Counted from the stretch's first letter, positions 54,069 to 63,753 are shown. The stretch: 64,000 bases of DNA from Microcoleus sp. FACHB-1515 (GCF_014696105.1 NZ_JACJPO010000078.1:1-64000), one strand, 5' to 3'. Notes: generated from the letters alone by a model not told the origin. Translations and numbers: made by a program.

Positions 54069-54144
54069 TCTTCCAAACCATCACGAACGGCAATTGACAC
54101 AATAGCTTCTATACTAGGGTGCTACTGTTTCGTGCTTGCCTGTT

Positions 54145-54534
54145 ATGAGAGCCACACTTCCCTCAATTATTCCTACTACGCGCACGGGTCGGCCTTTGGC
54201 AAAATGGCTTGATCCGGGCAAAATCCTGATGGTGCGCGATCGCACGATCAACCTGCAAGAGTGCCAAGTTGTGCTGCATCCCACGCGCTTAAGCATCATT
54301 CCCGATGATGACGCGATCGTCTCCACCCAATTTTGGTTTCGTCATCCGGTCGTCGATGGCATCCTCTACCGCTTCGACCTCGCAACACAGATGCTCCAGC
54401 CAGTTCAGCCTGATGAGGATCTTCGTGCGATCGCCCCGCAGCATTTGCTGTGGCTGATTCAGTTTACTGGCAAGCCTGCGTTGGCTGTACGTCGTCTACT
54501 GAGTCAGTTCCAGGTTGAGGAGTCCATCTTTTGA
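54145..54534 (+). CDS. Hypothetical protein
   Basis: 129 residues from ATG 54145 (MRATLPSIIPTTRTGRPLAKWL); a TTG three codons earlier is in frame. Beta-rich first two thirds (ILMVRDRTINLQECQVVLHPTRLSIIPDDD; TQFWFRHPVVDGILYRFDLATQ) and a helical end. No family recognised. It follows the tRNA-like gene on the same strand. Confidence 0.6.
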   Translation: MRATLPSIIPTTRTGRPLAKWLDPGKILMVRDRTINLQECQVVLHPTRLSIIPDDDAIVSTQFWFRHPVVDGILYRFDLATQMLQPVQPDEDLRAIAPQHLLWLIQFTGKPALAVRRLLSQFQVEESIF

Positions 54535-54556
54535 ATTTGAGTAGGTAAAACGACAA

Positions 54557-55129
54557 TCACCAGAACGTATTGAGGCGAAGAATAAATCCAGGCAACAGGT
54601 TTTCACCAGACAAAGTAGCCGGAGATTCTAATATTTCTTTTGCTTGATTCGATCGATAGATTTCAACTTGTCGATCTTGGTGATTGAGCAGCCAGCCGAG
54701 CCGTGCGCCGTTATCAAGGTATTCTTGCATCTTCTCTTGCAGCGGCTTAAGTGAGTCACTAGGAGAACGAAGCTCAAGGACAAAATCAGGACAAATTGGC
54801 GGAAACTTTTCTTGCTGTTCTGATGTTAGTTGATTCCATCTTTCTGATATGACCCAAGCCGCATCGGGCGATCGATCTGCTCCGTTGGGCAATCGAAAAC
54901 CGCCAGATGAATCAAACACTTCTCCTAGTTTTGCTTGTTCGTTCCACAACCAAAGCTGCGCGTTGAGGTTGGAGTTGCGCTTGCTTGTGTTTCCTCCAGT
55001 CGGCGGCATGATCAGCAGTTCTCCAGTTGCAGTGCGCTCAATTCTCAAGTCTCGATTGGCCTGACAAATTTCGTAGAACTGCTGGTCGGTCAGTTTAGCA
55101 GAGACAGGAACATTCAAAGTCAGAGTCAT
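54557..55129 (-). CDS. Uma2-family (DUF820) endonuclease-like protein
   Basis: 190 residues with the Uma2 layout. Start LTDQQFYEICQANRDLRIERTATGELLIMPPTGG leads to the restriction-like core SPDAAWVISERW and FVLELRSPSDSLKPLQEKMQEYLDNGARLGWLL, whose D-(x)n-ELR and QEKMQEY elements correspond to the PD-(D/E)XK core of the family. These are abundant in cyanobacteria and of unclear role. It stands alone. Confidence 0.92.
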   Translation of the reverse strand: MTLTLNVPVSAKLTDQQFYEICQANRDLRIERTATGELLIMPPTGGNTSKRNSNLNAQLWLWNEQAKLGEVFDSSGGFRLPNGADRSPDAAWVISERWNQLTSEQQEKFPPICPDFVLELRSPSDSLKPLQEKMQEYLDNGARLGWLLNHQDRQVEIYRSNQAKEILESPATLSGENLLPGFILRLNTFW

Positions 55130-55333
55130 AGAAATGCTAGGTATTACGTTATCGGCATTACAAAGTTACTCTACCTGCTAGATATCCTATCTCAAGCTTC
55201 GATCGGAATCTTTCAACTGAACTGTAGGCTTACTTGATTCGATTACAAGACAAGCAACCAACTGATTAGAGCATTTTTGTTTCTGTTCCTGACTGCTAAT
55301 GCCGATTGGTATTTCTATTTCGCGTATTATTTC

Positions 55334-57259
55334 TTAGTTTGGGGGTGTGGTCTTCGAGAAACCGGGGAACTGATATTTGTATTTGTCTCGCATTGAGTCC
55401 AGCACATCGATCGAACCTGTCTGTCCGCTTCCCCCAGTTGCCTGCTGCATCGTCGTTTCATTTGGTAGCGGCAGCAGTTGCTCAGCGAGTTCCATGCGAT
55501 CATAAAGCGCCTGCGTTAAAGCTTGGTTGTGCGGATCGTCCACGCTGCGATAGCGTGAATCGACGCGCAATTCGAGGCTGGGCATTACGTGCGATTCCCA
55601 AAGCTGCTCAGAGTCTTTGCGGCGCTGTTTGTCCGACTTGGAAACTGGAATTCGTACCGGAAAGGGAATTGACCCTTCACCGCCTGAGCTGTAGCCGGGA
55701 TTGGTGATCACACACTTGCCAGCCGGAAAGCGCAAAATTTGGTCTACGGTAAACAGCGGCAGACGCTGAAGCGATTCGTTGAAGCTGGTCGAAACACTCG
55801 ACTGCGCCCCACTCGATCGACTAGTGGACTTGCTTTTGATTAGCACTTCTTTTTCCCCGTAGCGCTTCGAGTATTCTTCTGCTGTTTTCGGTTCGCCTGG
55901 ATTGAACAAGATATGTGTGCTGCACGCGCTGGCGATCGCTGCCCCCATCTTCTCGCCATACGTTTCGTAAAGCTGGTTGAGCGATTGCGCCCCCAGAATG
56001 AAGCAGCCGCCGTTCGATCGATACTCGTTGATTTTCTTCTCGAACCCGTCGAACTTGAGCGAGGGAAATTCATCGAGAAACACAGCTAGCGGGTCAGGCC
56101 GGGGCGTACTCAAATTTGACACGATGCACAGGTGAATAGCTGCTGCGAGCAGTGGACCAACAACCGTGCGCCGCGCATCATCGAGCTTGAAGAAGATTAC
56201 CTGCTTGCCCGTGATCCGGCGAGGAATGTTCGATGGTCCCAAAAACGCCCGCAGCAAATCGGCCTGGATGAATGACGAGAACGTTCCGGCGGCGGTGGTT
56301 AAAATTCCCGACACCGTTTTTTCGGCTTCTTTGGAAGCGAGAAACTGGTTGAAGCTGGCGGCCACCCAAGGCTCGATCGATCGACTTTGCACCGCATGGT
56401 CGATGCGCTTGACGAGCTGCGGAAGCTGCATGACGGCGTACAGCATTGCCATGTCGCAATACTCCGCTGAGGGCATTCCTTTGACAAGCTGCAACAGGGC
56501 TTTTGCCAGCATATCTCCAGCTTTTGAGAAGAATTCATCAGTCTTGCCGCCGCTCGAAGCGTTGCGGTTAATCACCTGTCCAATTTCTCCAGCCATGACC
56601 GAATCTTGCTCATCTTTGAGATAGTCGAGCGGATTGATCACGCCGCTGAACGATTCTCCTGGCGCAAACACAAATACCTCATAGCCGTAGCGCGAGGCGA
56701 GCGGCGCGTGCAGGCGCATCTGGTCGCCCTTCTTGTCATAGATTAAGCAGGGCACACCTTGCTGAAAGGCACTTTCGATCGCCGGGTCAATCACGCTAAA
56801 CGTCTTTCCTGATCCGGGCGCACCCAGCACAAGGGCACTGCGCTGAGCATCCGGCAGCCACACGGTCGGCATTGCGCCCAAGAGCGTTTGGGCGATCGCG
56901 ATCGCCTCATGTCCCCAGCCCTGCCGCCAGTATTGCGGCGTTCCACACCACAGCGTTAGCTCGTTGTGCTTGGGGCGGGGGCGCTGGGCGAACTGTTCGG
57001 GATGCCGCTGGAACTGCCGCAGTGTGCGAATGTTTTGCACCTGCCGCAGTGCCTGCCGAGTTGCAGCTACCTTCTCGATCGAGCCGCAAAGCTTGCCCGT
57101 CGAAATCTTGCCGCCGCCTGTTCCTGCTCCTTGCGACAGCACCACCATCAGCACCAGTCCGCCAATCAGCAAGTAGCCTTGGAGATTGTTGAACTGACCT
57201 AGCAGGCCACCGATATCGACAGAACCCAAAACCCAACACATTTTCCCTATCGCCCACAA
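55334..57259 (-). CDS. Type IV coupling protein (VirD4/TraD-like)
   Basis: 641 residues. An N-terminal membrane helix (LQGYLLIGGLVLMVVL, about 27-42), Walker A VLGAPGSGKTFSV and Walker B LAVFLDEFPSLK, then motif GGCFILGAQSLNQLYETYG and the C-terminal TraG/TraD region. It forms the hexameric inner-membrane pump that passes relaxase-bound DNA into a type IV secretion channel. No relaxase or VirB4/VirB6-like gene is recognised in the window, so the rest of the transfer system must be outside it, or the plasmid is mobilised by others. It is divergent from the gene at 57384. Confidence 0.93.
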   Translation of the reverse strand: MWAIGKMCWVLGSVDIGGLLGQFNNLQGYLLIGGLVLMVVLSQGAGTGGGKISTGKLCGSIEKVAATRQALRQVQNIRTLRQFQRHPEQFAQRPRPKHNELTLWCGTPQYWRQGWGHEAIAIAQTLLGAMPTVWLPDAQRSALVLGAPGSGKTFSVIDPAIESAFQQGVPCLIYDKKGDQMRLHAPLASRYGYEVFVFAPGESFSGVINPLDYLKDEQDSVMAGEIGQVINRNASSGGKTDEFFSKAGDMLAKALLQLVKGMPSAEYCDMAMLYAVMQLPQLVKRIDHAVQSRSIEPWVAASFNQFLASKEAEKTVSGILTTAAGTFSSFIQADLLRAFLGPSNIPRRITGKQVIFFKLDDARRTVVGPLLAAAIHLCIVSNLSTPRPDPLAVFLDEFPSLKFDGFEKKINEYRSNGGCFILGAQSLNQLYETYGEKMGAAIASACSTHILFNPGEPKTAEEYSKRYGEKEVLIKSKSTSRSSGAQSSVSTSFNESLQRLPLFTVDQILRFPAGKCVITNPGYSSGGEGSIPFPVRIPVSKSDKQRRKDSEQLWESHVMPSLELRVDSRYRSVDDPHNQALTQALYDRMELAEQLLPLPNETTMQQATGGSGQTGSIDVLDSMRDKYKYQFPGFSKTTPPN

Positions 57260-57383
57260 TCCGTCACTCGCGATTGTTGGGGAGGTTTGTGGCGTCGTTG
57301 TGGCATCCTCATTGCCCTGGGTGACACCTCCAATTCGTGCCTATCGGCACGGCAGCACCGCTGATTTACAAGGACTTTGCCGC

Positions 57384-58460
57384 ATGGCTATCTCCACCCC
57401 ACCCAACACCCGCACGGCCACTGCTTCGCGCCCTCGCAAGCCGGAGCGATCGCCCGTTGCGCCAACCGAAGAGACAGAAGACCTCAGCCCCGATGAGGTT
57501 GAGCGGCTGCGTACCTGGGTCGATCCCGAAATGCTTGATGCGCGTTATGACCAGATGCGCCGCCGTCCGATTCCCAGCGGCATTGTCGTCAACGATGATC
57601 CAGCAGGCATCTTGATTCCAGTTGACCAGCTTAAAGCCTGTGGCTGGCAGCCCAAAGTGACCAAGAAGCAGTTGCACACCTATCGTCCTAAGAAAGAGCC
57701 GATCACCGGATTGTTGCTGATGCAGGTGCGGATGCTGATCTTGGGACACACCGAGCTATTTGTTGAGCGCAAGCGCCGCGCTGAAGGCAAACGCACGATT
57801 CTTGGCTGGGCTAGCGAGATTGGCGATCGCTTCAACAAGCGCACCATGAGCTTGTGCCGCTCCTACTTGATGGTGTTTCTCGATGAAAACAACCAGCCGC
57901 TGCACACCACACCTCTAAAGGTGACGTTTAAGAACGTTGCTCGCGTCAACCTGGAAATTGCCCTGGAGAAATACTACGGAGCCGCCGAAGCGATCACCGC
58001 CAAGCTTTACCCCAATGCCGCCGAATCGCGTACACAGGGAAAAAGCGACACTTGGCGATCGCATGTCGTAATTGAACTTGAATTCAAGCCGGAGTACGAA
58101 GGCAAACAAGACCAAAGCTTGTGCTGCAAAGTCGGGCAGATGACGCGCATCACTGGACGCAACTATGACCAGTACCTGCTGGGTGACAGCATAGGGATGG
58201 CGCAGGTCAAAGTGATTCGAGGCACGATCGCCGATATCTTGGGCAACCTCGATGCGCTGCCTGCGATCGCCGAGGCGCAATCAGCCAAGGCGCTGCCGAC
58301 TGCTGCCGCTAATGCTGCTGATGAAGCTGGGGATGCGATCGACGTGGAAGCGGTGGATGTAGAGGTTGAGGACGACGTAGACGACTTCACGGCTGATGAT
58401 GAGCGTGAAGACGAGGACGACTTCGATCTCGAAGACGAAGACGAGGACGACCTCGACTAA
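57384..58460 (+). CDS. Plasmid protein with acidic tail (DUF5895-like?)
   Basis: 358 residues from ATG 57384, chosen because ACAAGGAC lies about 10 bases upstream; a 28-codon extension is open. The core (about 60-290) includes FVERKRRAEGKRTILGW and RSHVVIELEFKPEYEGKQDQSLCCKVGQM. The C-terminus is a long Asp/Glu tail (DEREDEDDFDLEDEDEDDLD). An acidic C-terminal tail on a plasmid protein recalls single-strand DNA-binding proteins. I recall similar cyanobacterial plasmid proteins as DUF5895, but this is unsure. The 3' end overlaps the convergent gene by 4 bases. Confidence 0.7.
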   Translation: MAISTPPNTRTATASRPRKPERSPVAPTEETEDLSPDEVERLRTWVDPEMLDARYDQMRRRPIPSGIVVNDDPAGILIPVDQLKACGWQPKVTKKQLHTYRPKKEPITGLLLMQVRMLILGHTELFVERKRRAEGKRTILGWASEIGDRFNKRTMSLCRSYLMVFLDENNQPLHTTPLKVTFKNVARVNLEIALEKYYGAAEAITAKLYPNAAESRTQGKSDTWRSHVVIELEFKPEYEGKQDQSLCCKVGQMTRITGRNYDQYLLGDSIGMAQVKVIRGTIADILGNLDALPAIAEAQSAKALPTAAANAADEAGDAIDVEAVDVEVEDDVDDFTADDEREDEDDFDLEDEDEDDLD

Positions 58461-59122
58461 TCATCCGGCGGCAGTTCGTATAGACGACTTTCGACGATCT
58501 CGTAGTGGCTGCCGTCAAACGCCCAGTCGATCGATCGCAGTCGATCGCCCTCGCTCTGCCAAACGCGCAGACAGGGGCGATCCGAATCGCACTGGCGCTC
58601 CTCAAACAGCGGTTTATCGGGTGGCAGGGCAGGATCAAAATATTGGTTCAGCACTGCCTGCATCTGATCGCCCTGCTGCCAATATCCCAAGTAGAGACAG
58701 CCTGCCGCACCACACAAGCCCGCGTCATTAAAATCGAAGATGAGCAGCCTGCCGCCACGAGCGGGAACGCGCCATACCCGCAGGTGCTTGAGTTCCGCTG
58801 TCGTCTCTTGTTGAGTGAATGAGCTATTTTCGGTCACGATCGTTGTGAGAAATTCGTGCTTCAGTCCAATCGCCGTTGCCGATTGCCAAGGCACAGTTGA
58901 CGCATTCGATCGACTACAGCCCATCGACCCTAACAGCAGTGAAACGAAGAGAAATAGGCCAAAGCCGACTCGAAACCATTTTGCGGCTCGCTTTAACCAC
59001 AGCGGCGGTGGCGGCAAATCTGCGTCGAGTCGGGGTTTCGCAGGTGGAGAGGCAGACACGGCGATCGCGCCCGTCTCAGCCTCTTCAACTGCTGGAGGAG
59101 CGCTCGATTCTATTCGGTTCAT
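58457..59122 (-). CDS. Membrane-anchored hypothetical in transfer region
   Basis: 221 residues. A Pro/Ala-rich cytoplasmic start leads to one membrane segment (RVGFGLFLFVSLLLGSMGC, about 51-69), where GSMGC is lipobox-like but too far from the N-terminus for a standard lipoprotein. A periplasmic domain with several cysteines (GLCGAAGCLYLGYW; QCDSDRPCLRVW) follows. No family recognised. Its ATG overlaps the upstream gene stop by 4 bases, so it is the distal member of the operon 62424-58457. Confidence 0.7.
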   Translation of the reverse strand: MNRIESSAPPAVEEAETGAIAVSASPPAKPRLDADLPPPPLWLKRAAKWFRVGFGLFLFVSLLLGSMGCSRSNASTVPWQSATAIGLKHEFLTTIVTENSSFTQQETTAELKHLRVWRVPARGGRLLIFDFNDAGLCGAAGCLYLGYWQQGDQMQAVLNQYFDPALPPDKPLFEERQCDSDRPCLRVWQSEGDRLRSIDWAFDGSHYEIVESRLYELPPDD

Positions 59123-59673
59123 CGCTGCACACCTCCCGACTGGGGAGCAACCCGCACATTTGCAGGCAGTCTCAAGCCGAGCTGCCGAATTGCCCAGACT
59201 TCTTCATCCGGCCAAGTCACCACGCCTTGAGCATCGGCGGCGAGATCATCAATGGTTTGCTGGACGTGCGATCGTCCCACCTGAGCAATTTCACGCTGAT
59301 ACGCTTGCAGCGTGAGTTGACGCGCCGCCGCTTGCGGAATCGCGCTCGACAGTGACCCACCTTCACCGCTGGGATCGAAGTAGCGCTCTCGACAGCGTTG
59401 ATTTGCAACTGAGATGACCAGGGTGTCGGCAAATTCCGGTGCGGTTTCACCTTGCTCAAAGGTTTCTAGCAGGTAGAACGTTTCTCCTGCTACCTGCGTT
59501 GTGCCGATCAAGCTGTATCGAGCCACAAAGGTTGAGTTGATGCACGATCGCGCTACAGCCGGAAGCGGTGTCTGCGCTGATTGCGATCGGGCAAGCTGCG
59601 GCGTCATTAGCACGATCGCGCAGGTGGCGATCGCGCTGGCAATTCTCAAACTCCACTTGAACTTCATCATCAA
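59119..59673 (-). CDS. Exported hypothetical protein
   Basis: 184 residues with a signal peptide (MMMKFKWSLRIASAIATCAIVLMT... cleaved near ARS, 30). The mature part has two cysteines (RSCINSTF, NQRCRERYF) and a C-terminal helix bundle (AARQLTLQAYQREIAQVGRSHVQQTIDDL). It is placed between the peptidoglycan hydrolase and the membrane-anchored protein with overlapping or near-contiguous genes, suggesting one envelope-spanning complex. Unrecognised family. Confidence 0.7.
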   Translation of the reverse strand: MMMKFKWSLRIASAIATCAIVLMTPQLARSQSAQTPLPAVARSCINSTFVARYSLIGTTQVAGETFYLLETFEQGETAPEFADTLVISVANQRCRERYFDPSGEGGSLSSAIPQAAARQLTLQAYQREIAQVGRSHVQQTIDDLAADAQGVVTWPDEEVWAIRQLGLRLPANVRVAPQSGGVQR

Positions 59674-59680
59674 TTTCTCC

Positions 59681-62104
59681 TTAAGGACGAATGTAGGGCA
59701 TGGGGTTGACGGGGGTTCCAGACACGACTCCCGCTTGAGCGTTACGGCGCACCTCGAAGTGCAGGTGTGGTCCGGTTGAACCGCCTGTGCTGCCGACTTG
59801 GGCGATCGTCTGTCCCTGGCTCACCGTTTGACCGACTCGTACCTGGATGCCGCCGTCGCGGATGTGGGCATAGCGCGTTTGAAGGCCGTTGCCGTGATCG
59901 AGGATGACAATGTTGCCATAGCCGCGCATTCGACCTGCATAGATCACGCGCCCGCCGTCTGCGGCTCGAATGGGTGTGCCTTGAGGAGCGGGAAAGTCTT
60001 GTCCGGCGTGCATCCGGCGATCGCCGTAAATCGGGTGGACGCGCCAGCCGAACGGACTGCCCGTGCGTGTGCCCGGAAGCGGATGAATCATGCGGCCATG
60101 TGCAACGCCATCGCCGTTTGTCGTGGCAGAGTTTGTGCCGCCCGGTGCTGTGCAAGCGCTGCCCGGAGCGCCAAGGCTACCGCTGGCACTGCTGGAAACT
60201 GCCCCGCCGCCTGATTCATAGTTTTGTCGGGCGCGAACTCCGTATTGGTACGTGGTGATGTTGCCATCTGAAGCGCGACTGTCGATGCGTGAATACGCGC
60301 CGCCATGATGCATCTGAGCAATCCGCTCGACCAAGCGCCCGCTCGTAAACGGTCTACCCGTTGTTGGATCGATTTGACGGCTTGCTCGTTGCGCCAAAGC
60401 GCTCAGCGAATTGCGAAAGGCTTGCTCCTGGTCAGCGGGCGGAAAGAACTGCATCATCTCAGCTTGCGTCGGACGCTGACCCGATCGCACCCGATCGAGA
60501 AACGCTTGCCCGCCAGATTTCCGGGCGATCGTCTGGGCAGCAAACTCGTTGTAGTTCATAAACTGGTAGCGCCCTAGCCCGCGCCCGCAGTTGCGCCCAC
60601 CATCCGCACAGCCGTAAGGACCAACGGCGTTGTAGTTGCCGCCGCTCTCGATCGCTTGAATTGCCCGCGCCATGCGATCGATGTCCACCCCCTGCACGGT
60701 TCCACCCGCTACGGGAGCGGACTGCGTCGGCTGTCCGTTCGCATCGTAGCAATCGATCGCACTGGGATCGTAGCTGCCGTAGCGACCCGGATCGCCGTTG
60801 CGTTGCGCTCCCGTTGGCGTAGAGGTGTCGATTTCTGAATTAAGCTGTGTGAGCAATCCGACAAACATCTTGGCGTTGACTCGGTAGGTGAAGAATGGAA
60901 TTGGGCCGATGATGTAGGGCGTACATCCAGACGAACCCCCACAGGCGCGAAAGAACAGCGCGGTATCGACGCTATCTTGCGTTTCATCTGGCTCCATCAC
61001 CACAACTTTGAACAGCGATCCAAACGGTAAGCGCCCCGTCGGTTCTTTGCCGCCACCCACTGCTGTGAGCAGACCATGCCCACCGTTGACTTCTTGATAT
61101 TTACCGGACACCCACTGTTTGCCTTCGATCGCGCCGCGAACGCTGCGCCCCTCGTTTTCGAGATCATCGAGTTCAATATAGGCACAGTCTCGAACCTGAC
61201 AGGGAACGGCAAAGCCATCCACGTCCGACCCGGAAATTGTGGTTTGACGATGGTTCTCGGCCACGTTGTAAATCATGTCAATCCGCATCACGATTCCGGC
61301 GACATCCACGCCCATCGGTCGGGGAAATTGTCCAAGCGGCACGGCAGCAAGGCCAGGAACTTCTTGAACAAAGCTGGACTGCCACTGATCGAACTGCTGA
61401 AGTTGCACACCCGAAAGGTTCGGCAGGTCGGCCACTTGAAATCCAAATAGTTCAGTGTCGCCTAGAAAGCGCTGCCCCAATTCCGGGTAGCGATCGATCG
61501 CCTCTGCAATCGTCAAACTGCCAAAATCAGAAATCTTCTCACTTAACGCTTCCGCTACACCATCGACGAGGTTCTGACCTGTAAACAGTGCCAGGATTGG
61601 CTTGACCGTTGTGACCAAGCGGTTGCCCAAATCCGGCACAATCTCAACTAGGTGCGCGATCGTTTGGTTAGCCGCGAGGTGAAAGTCTGCGAGCGAAGCC
61701 TGCTCTAAAGTTTTACCCAGAACTGAACCAATTGATTCAAGCGAAAACAGTTCTGGGCGCAGCGCAGCGGCAATGTCACCCAGCTTGAGAAATTCGTCAG
61801 GCGTTTGTCCAGCTCGCCAAACCCGGCTGATGTCATAGCCGATCTGCTCGCTCCACGCTTTCCCATCGATCGCTCCGTCAGTTGCGATTGCGGGAAGCTG
61901 GTTGAACGCAATTTGGTTCCAATCGGGGAGCAACACCTCCGCTTGATCATTGCCCGCCTGCATTTGCTCCAGGCGCGTGGGCAATCGCACCTCATCCGCC
62001 CATGCGCTGGTTGGCATCATGAGCCAGCAGCTTAGCAGCCATAGCAGCAGCACAACCAGGCGCAGTCCGCGCTGCTGCCAGCTTCGACTCGATCGCATCT
62101 TCAT
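59681..62104 (-). CDS. Lysozyme-like/M23 peptidoglycan hydrolase
   Basis: About 807 residues from MKMRSSRSWQQRGLRLVVLL (62104), which gives a good signal peptide; a 16-codon extension is in frame. The first 430 residues are unrecognised. From about 500 (longer numbering) a lysozyme-like transglycosylase region runs IDRMARAIQAIESGGNYNAVGPYG...GLGRYQFMNYNEFAAQT, with the Glu of AIESGG as likely catalyst. The C-terminus is a LytM/M23 endopeptidase: GSPFGWRVHPIYGDRRMHAGQDF and HGNGLQTRYAH, ending STGPHLHFEVRRN (zinc ligands His, Asp, His). Two activities in one protein suit opening the cell wall for a conjugation channel. Confidence 0.9.
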   Translation of the reverse strand: MKMRSSRSWQQRGLRLVVLLLWLLSCWLMMPTSAWADEVRLPTRLEQMQAGNDQAEVLLPDWNQIAFNQLPAIATDGAIDGKAWSEQIGYDISRVWRAGQTPDEFLKLGDIAAALRPELFSLESIGSVLGKTLEQASLADFHLAANQTIAHLVEIVPDLGNRLVTTVKPILALFTGQNLVDGVAEALSEKISDFGSLTIAEAIDRYPELGQRFLGDTELFGFQVADLPNLSGVQLQQFDQWQSSFVQEVPGLAAVPLGQFPRPMGVDVAGIVMRIDMIYNVAENHRQTTISGSDVDGFAVPCQVRDCAYIELDDLENEGRSVRGAIEGKQWVSGKYQEVNGGHGLLTAVGGGKEPTGRLPFGSLFKVVVMEPDETQDSVDTALFFRACGGSSGCTPYIIGPIPFFTYRVNAKMFVGLLTQLNSEIDTSTPTGAQRNGDPGRYGSYDPSAIDCYDANGQPTQSAPVAGGTVQGVDIDRMARAIQAIESGGNYNAVGPYGCADGGRNCGRGLGRYQFMNYNEFAAQTIARKSGGQAFLDRVRSGQRPTQAEMMQFFPPADQEQAFRNSLSALAQRASRQIDPTTGRPFTSGRLVERIAQMHHGGAYSRIDSRASDGNITTYQYGVRARQNYESGGGAVSSSASGSLGAPGSACTAPGGTNSATTNGDGVAHGRMIHPLPGTRTGSPFGWRVHPIYGDRRMHAGQDFPAPQGTPIRAADGGRVIYAGRMRGYGNIVILDHGNGLQTRYAHIRDGGIQVRVGQTVSQGQTIAQVGSTGGSTGPHLHFEVRRNAQAGVVSGTPVNPMPYIRP

Positions 62105-62115
62105 GGCTGGCTTGG

Positions 62116-62424
62116 CTAACGTTCCCAATCCGACGCGGTGCGATCGCCCCAAGCCTCGCCGCCCGTGTCGAAGCTGTACCCCAACCCCTCACTCGTTGGG
62201 CTGTGTGGATTTGGATTGCTGGGCGTCTCGTTAAAAGGCGTATCAAAGATCGAGTCAGCGGCGTAGAGATTTTCCTGGAGCGGATTGCTGATGTGGTCTA
62301 CTTGCCAGGGGTTATCTCCCGCGCCGAGGGACACATTCGCCTCGCTGCCCCAACCACTCGCTTCTGAGCCACACACGCCCTGTGCATAGCCGTCAGTGCC
62401 GTAACCGTTTTCTTCAGGTTCCAT
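62116..62424 (-). CDS. Small Gly/Asn/Ser-rich hypothetical
   Basis: 102 residues, acidic and low-complexity (MEPEENGYGTDGYAQGVCGSE and so on), with no predicted helix or signal. It ends 11 bases before the hydrolase start and is probably the first gene of that operon. Unrecognised. Confidence 0.55.
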   Translation of the reverse strand: MEPEENGYGTDGYAQGVCGSEASGWGSEANVSLGAGDNPWQVDHISNPLQENLYAADSIFDTPFNETPSNPNPHSPTSEGLGYSFDTGGEAWGDRTASDWER

Positions 62425-62430
62425 TGTTCA

Positions 62431-62610
62431 ATGCCAATGCCAATGTTGCTGTACGGCCTCGATCCTGTCGATGCGCCGTGTCAGCTCGATGACGTGCGAG
62501 TGGCATCTTCAGCCACAGGCTCAGGTAGATCAAAACGGGCAAAACCTAAAGTGAACGCCGATGGAATTCAGGTGCAGCTTTCAACTCTAGATCAGCAAAG
62601 CTGGCTGTGA
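62431..62610 (+). CDS. 59-residue hypothetical, divergent small ORF
   Basis: ATG at 62431 (further in-frame ATGs at 62437 and 62443) reads MPMPMLLYGLDPVDAPCQLDDV, then a Ser/Lys-rich linker SGRSKRAKPK, to a stop at 62608-62610. Composition is protein-like and it begins 6 bases from the divergent minus-strand gene. No family recognised. 62611-62757 shows no gene. Confidence 0.45.
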   Translation: MPMPMLLYGLDPVDAPCQLDDVRVASSATGSGRSKRAKPKVNADGIQVQLSTLDQQSWL

Positions 62611-62757
62611 AGCTTGCAAAACGGTTTTATGTCAGTCTGGAGGACGATCGGCTGTCCTAGCAGTCGTGAGAGAGCAGAAATAGTGGATGAAGCATTGACC
62701 ATAAGTGACTTCATGCAATAGAACTGATGCATGTAAATATCGCCGCTATAGCTAAAA

Positions 62758-63753
62758 ATGCAAGACCTTATCTATTACCCTGGTTTTGAGATTCAGAATC
62801 CAGATTGGCTGAAGTTTGCCTTGTTGTATCTAGATAAGTTGAATCCAATTATTCCTAAAACTGGCGATCAATATTTGAGTTCACTATTCCAAAGGTTGAA
62901 AGACGAAACTGATTTAATTGAAATGCATAGACCAAGAGATGACGAAGGATTTCGAGCAACACTTGATGCCATTGAAGAAATTGAGAAGGTTCTCAGCAAC
63001 CCCTATCGCTATGCGGAAGTATTTCATAGAGAAGACGTTGATCAGATCTGGAAAGATTCAACGAGTTGGCGAGCTACTCTATTTAGAGACAAATACACTG
63101 GTGTTTTTGAAAAGTTTTGTATTCAGAACAAGTTAGGAAAACCTTGCCAAAATGGGCTTCAATTGCATCGCGACGTATTATGGATTTACATGACCATTCT
63201 TTCACAAGTAATTGCTGACGCAAGAGGGATCTCTGCTATCACAGATAATCCGTTTCTTGATAAATTCTCTATTTTTGCGCGAAAGGCCAATGTTACGGAC
63301 GAACATGTTGTTGAAGCGGCTCAATGCGTTCTAAATTTGAAGCTTCCAGCAAACCTGAGTAGTTTAAGTCTAGAAGACATAATTCGCCATCGCAATAGAT
63401 CAGGATTTAGAGAGAAGCAAAAAGCTTTTCATCTTGAATTAAATAATTTCTTATCTAGCGTTGAAGCTGGTAATCTCGAACGGTTTTCAGAGTCTCCTGA
63501 TAATATATTGAAAGACTTTGCTGACGATATTCTGCTACTCAGTACTGGTGTTTTATCATTCGGCGCAGGGGTTTGGGTAGCAGTACAATCTCCTCTAACA
63601 GTAGGTGTAGGGGTAGCGATGATTGCACAGGGGTTGGATCAGACTGCGAACAGGTATGTATCGATTAAAAGCACTTGGAAAAATACTAAGTCTAAAAGGT
63701 TTGCGCGTCGATATTTATCTGACTTATCAACTTTGAAACCCGCTCACTTTTAA
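62758..63753 (+). CDS. Hypothetical protein (DUF6236-like?)
   Basis: 331 residues. The start IYYPGFEIQNPDWLKFALLYLDKLNPIIP is reminiscent of DUF6236-type proteins (from memory, unsure). The middle is helical and charged. A hydrophobic segment at about 258-290 (DILLLSTGVLSFGAGVWVAV...VGVGVAMIAQGL) could be membrane-active, followed by a basic tail (KNTKSKRFARRYLSDL). The gene is clearly AT-richer than the conjugation genes, suggesting separate acquisition. A defence or toxin cargo is possible but not shown. Confidence 0.65.
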   Translation: MQDLIYYPGFEIQNPDWLKFALLYLDKLNPIIPKTGDQYLSSLFQRLKDETDLIEMHRPRDDEGFRATLDAIEEIEKVLSNPYRYAEVFHREDVDQIWKDSTSWRATLFRDKYTGVFEKFCIQNKLGKPCQNGLQLHRDVLWIYMTILSQVIADARGISAITDNPFLDKFSIFARKANVTDEHVVEAAQCVLNLKLPANLSSLSLEDIIRHRNRSGFREKQKAFHLELNNFLSSVEAGNLERFSESPDNILKDFADDILLLSTGVLSFGAGVWVAVQSPLTVGVGVAMIAQGLDQTANRYVSIKSTWKNTKSKRFARRYLSDLSTLKPAHF

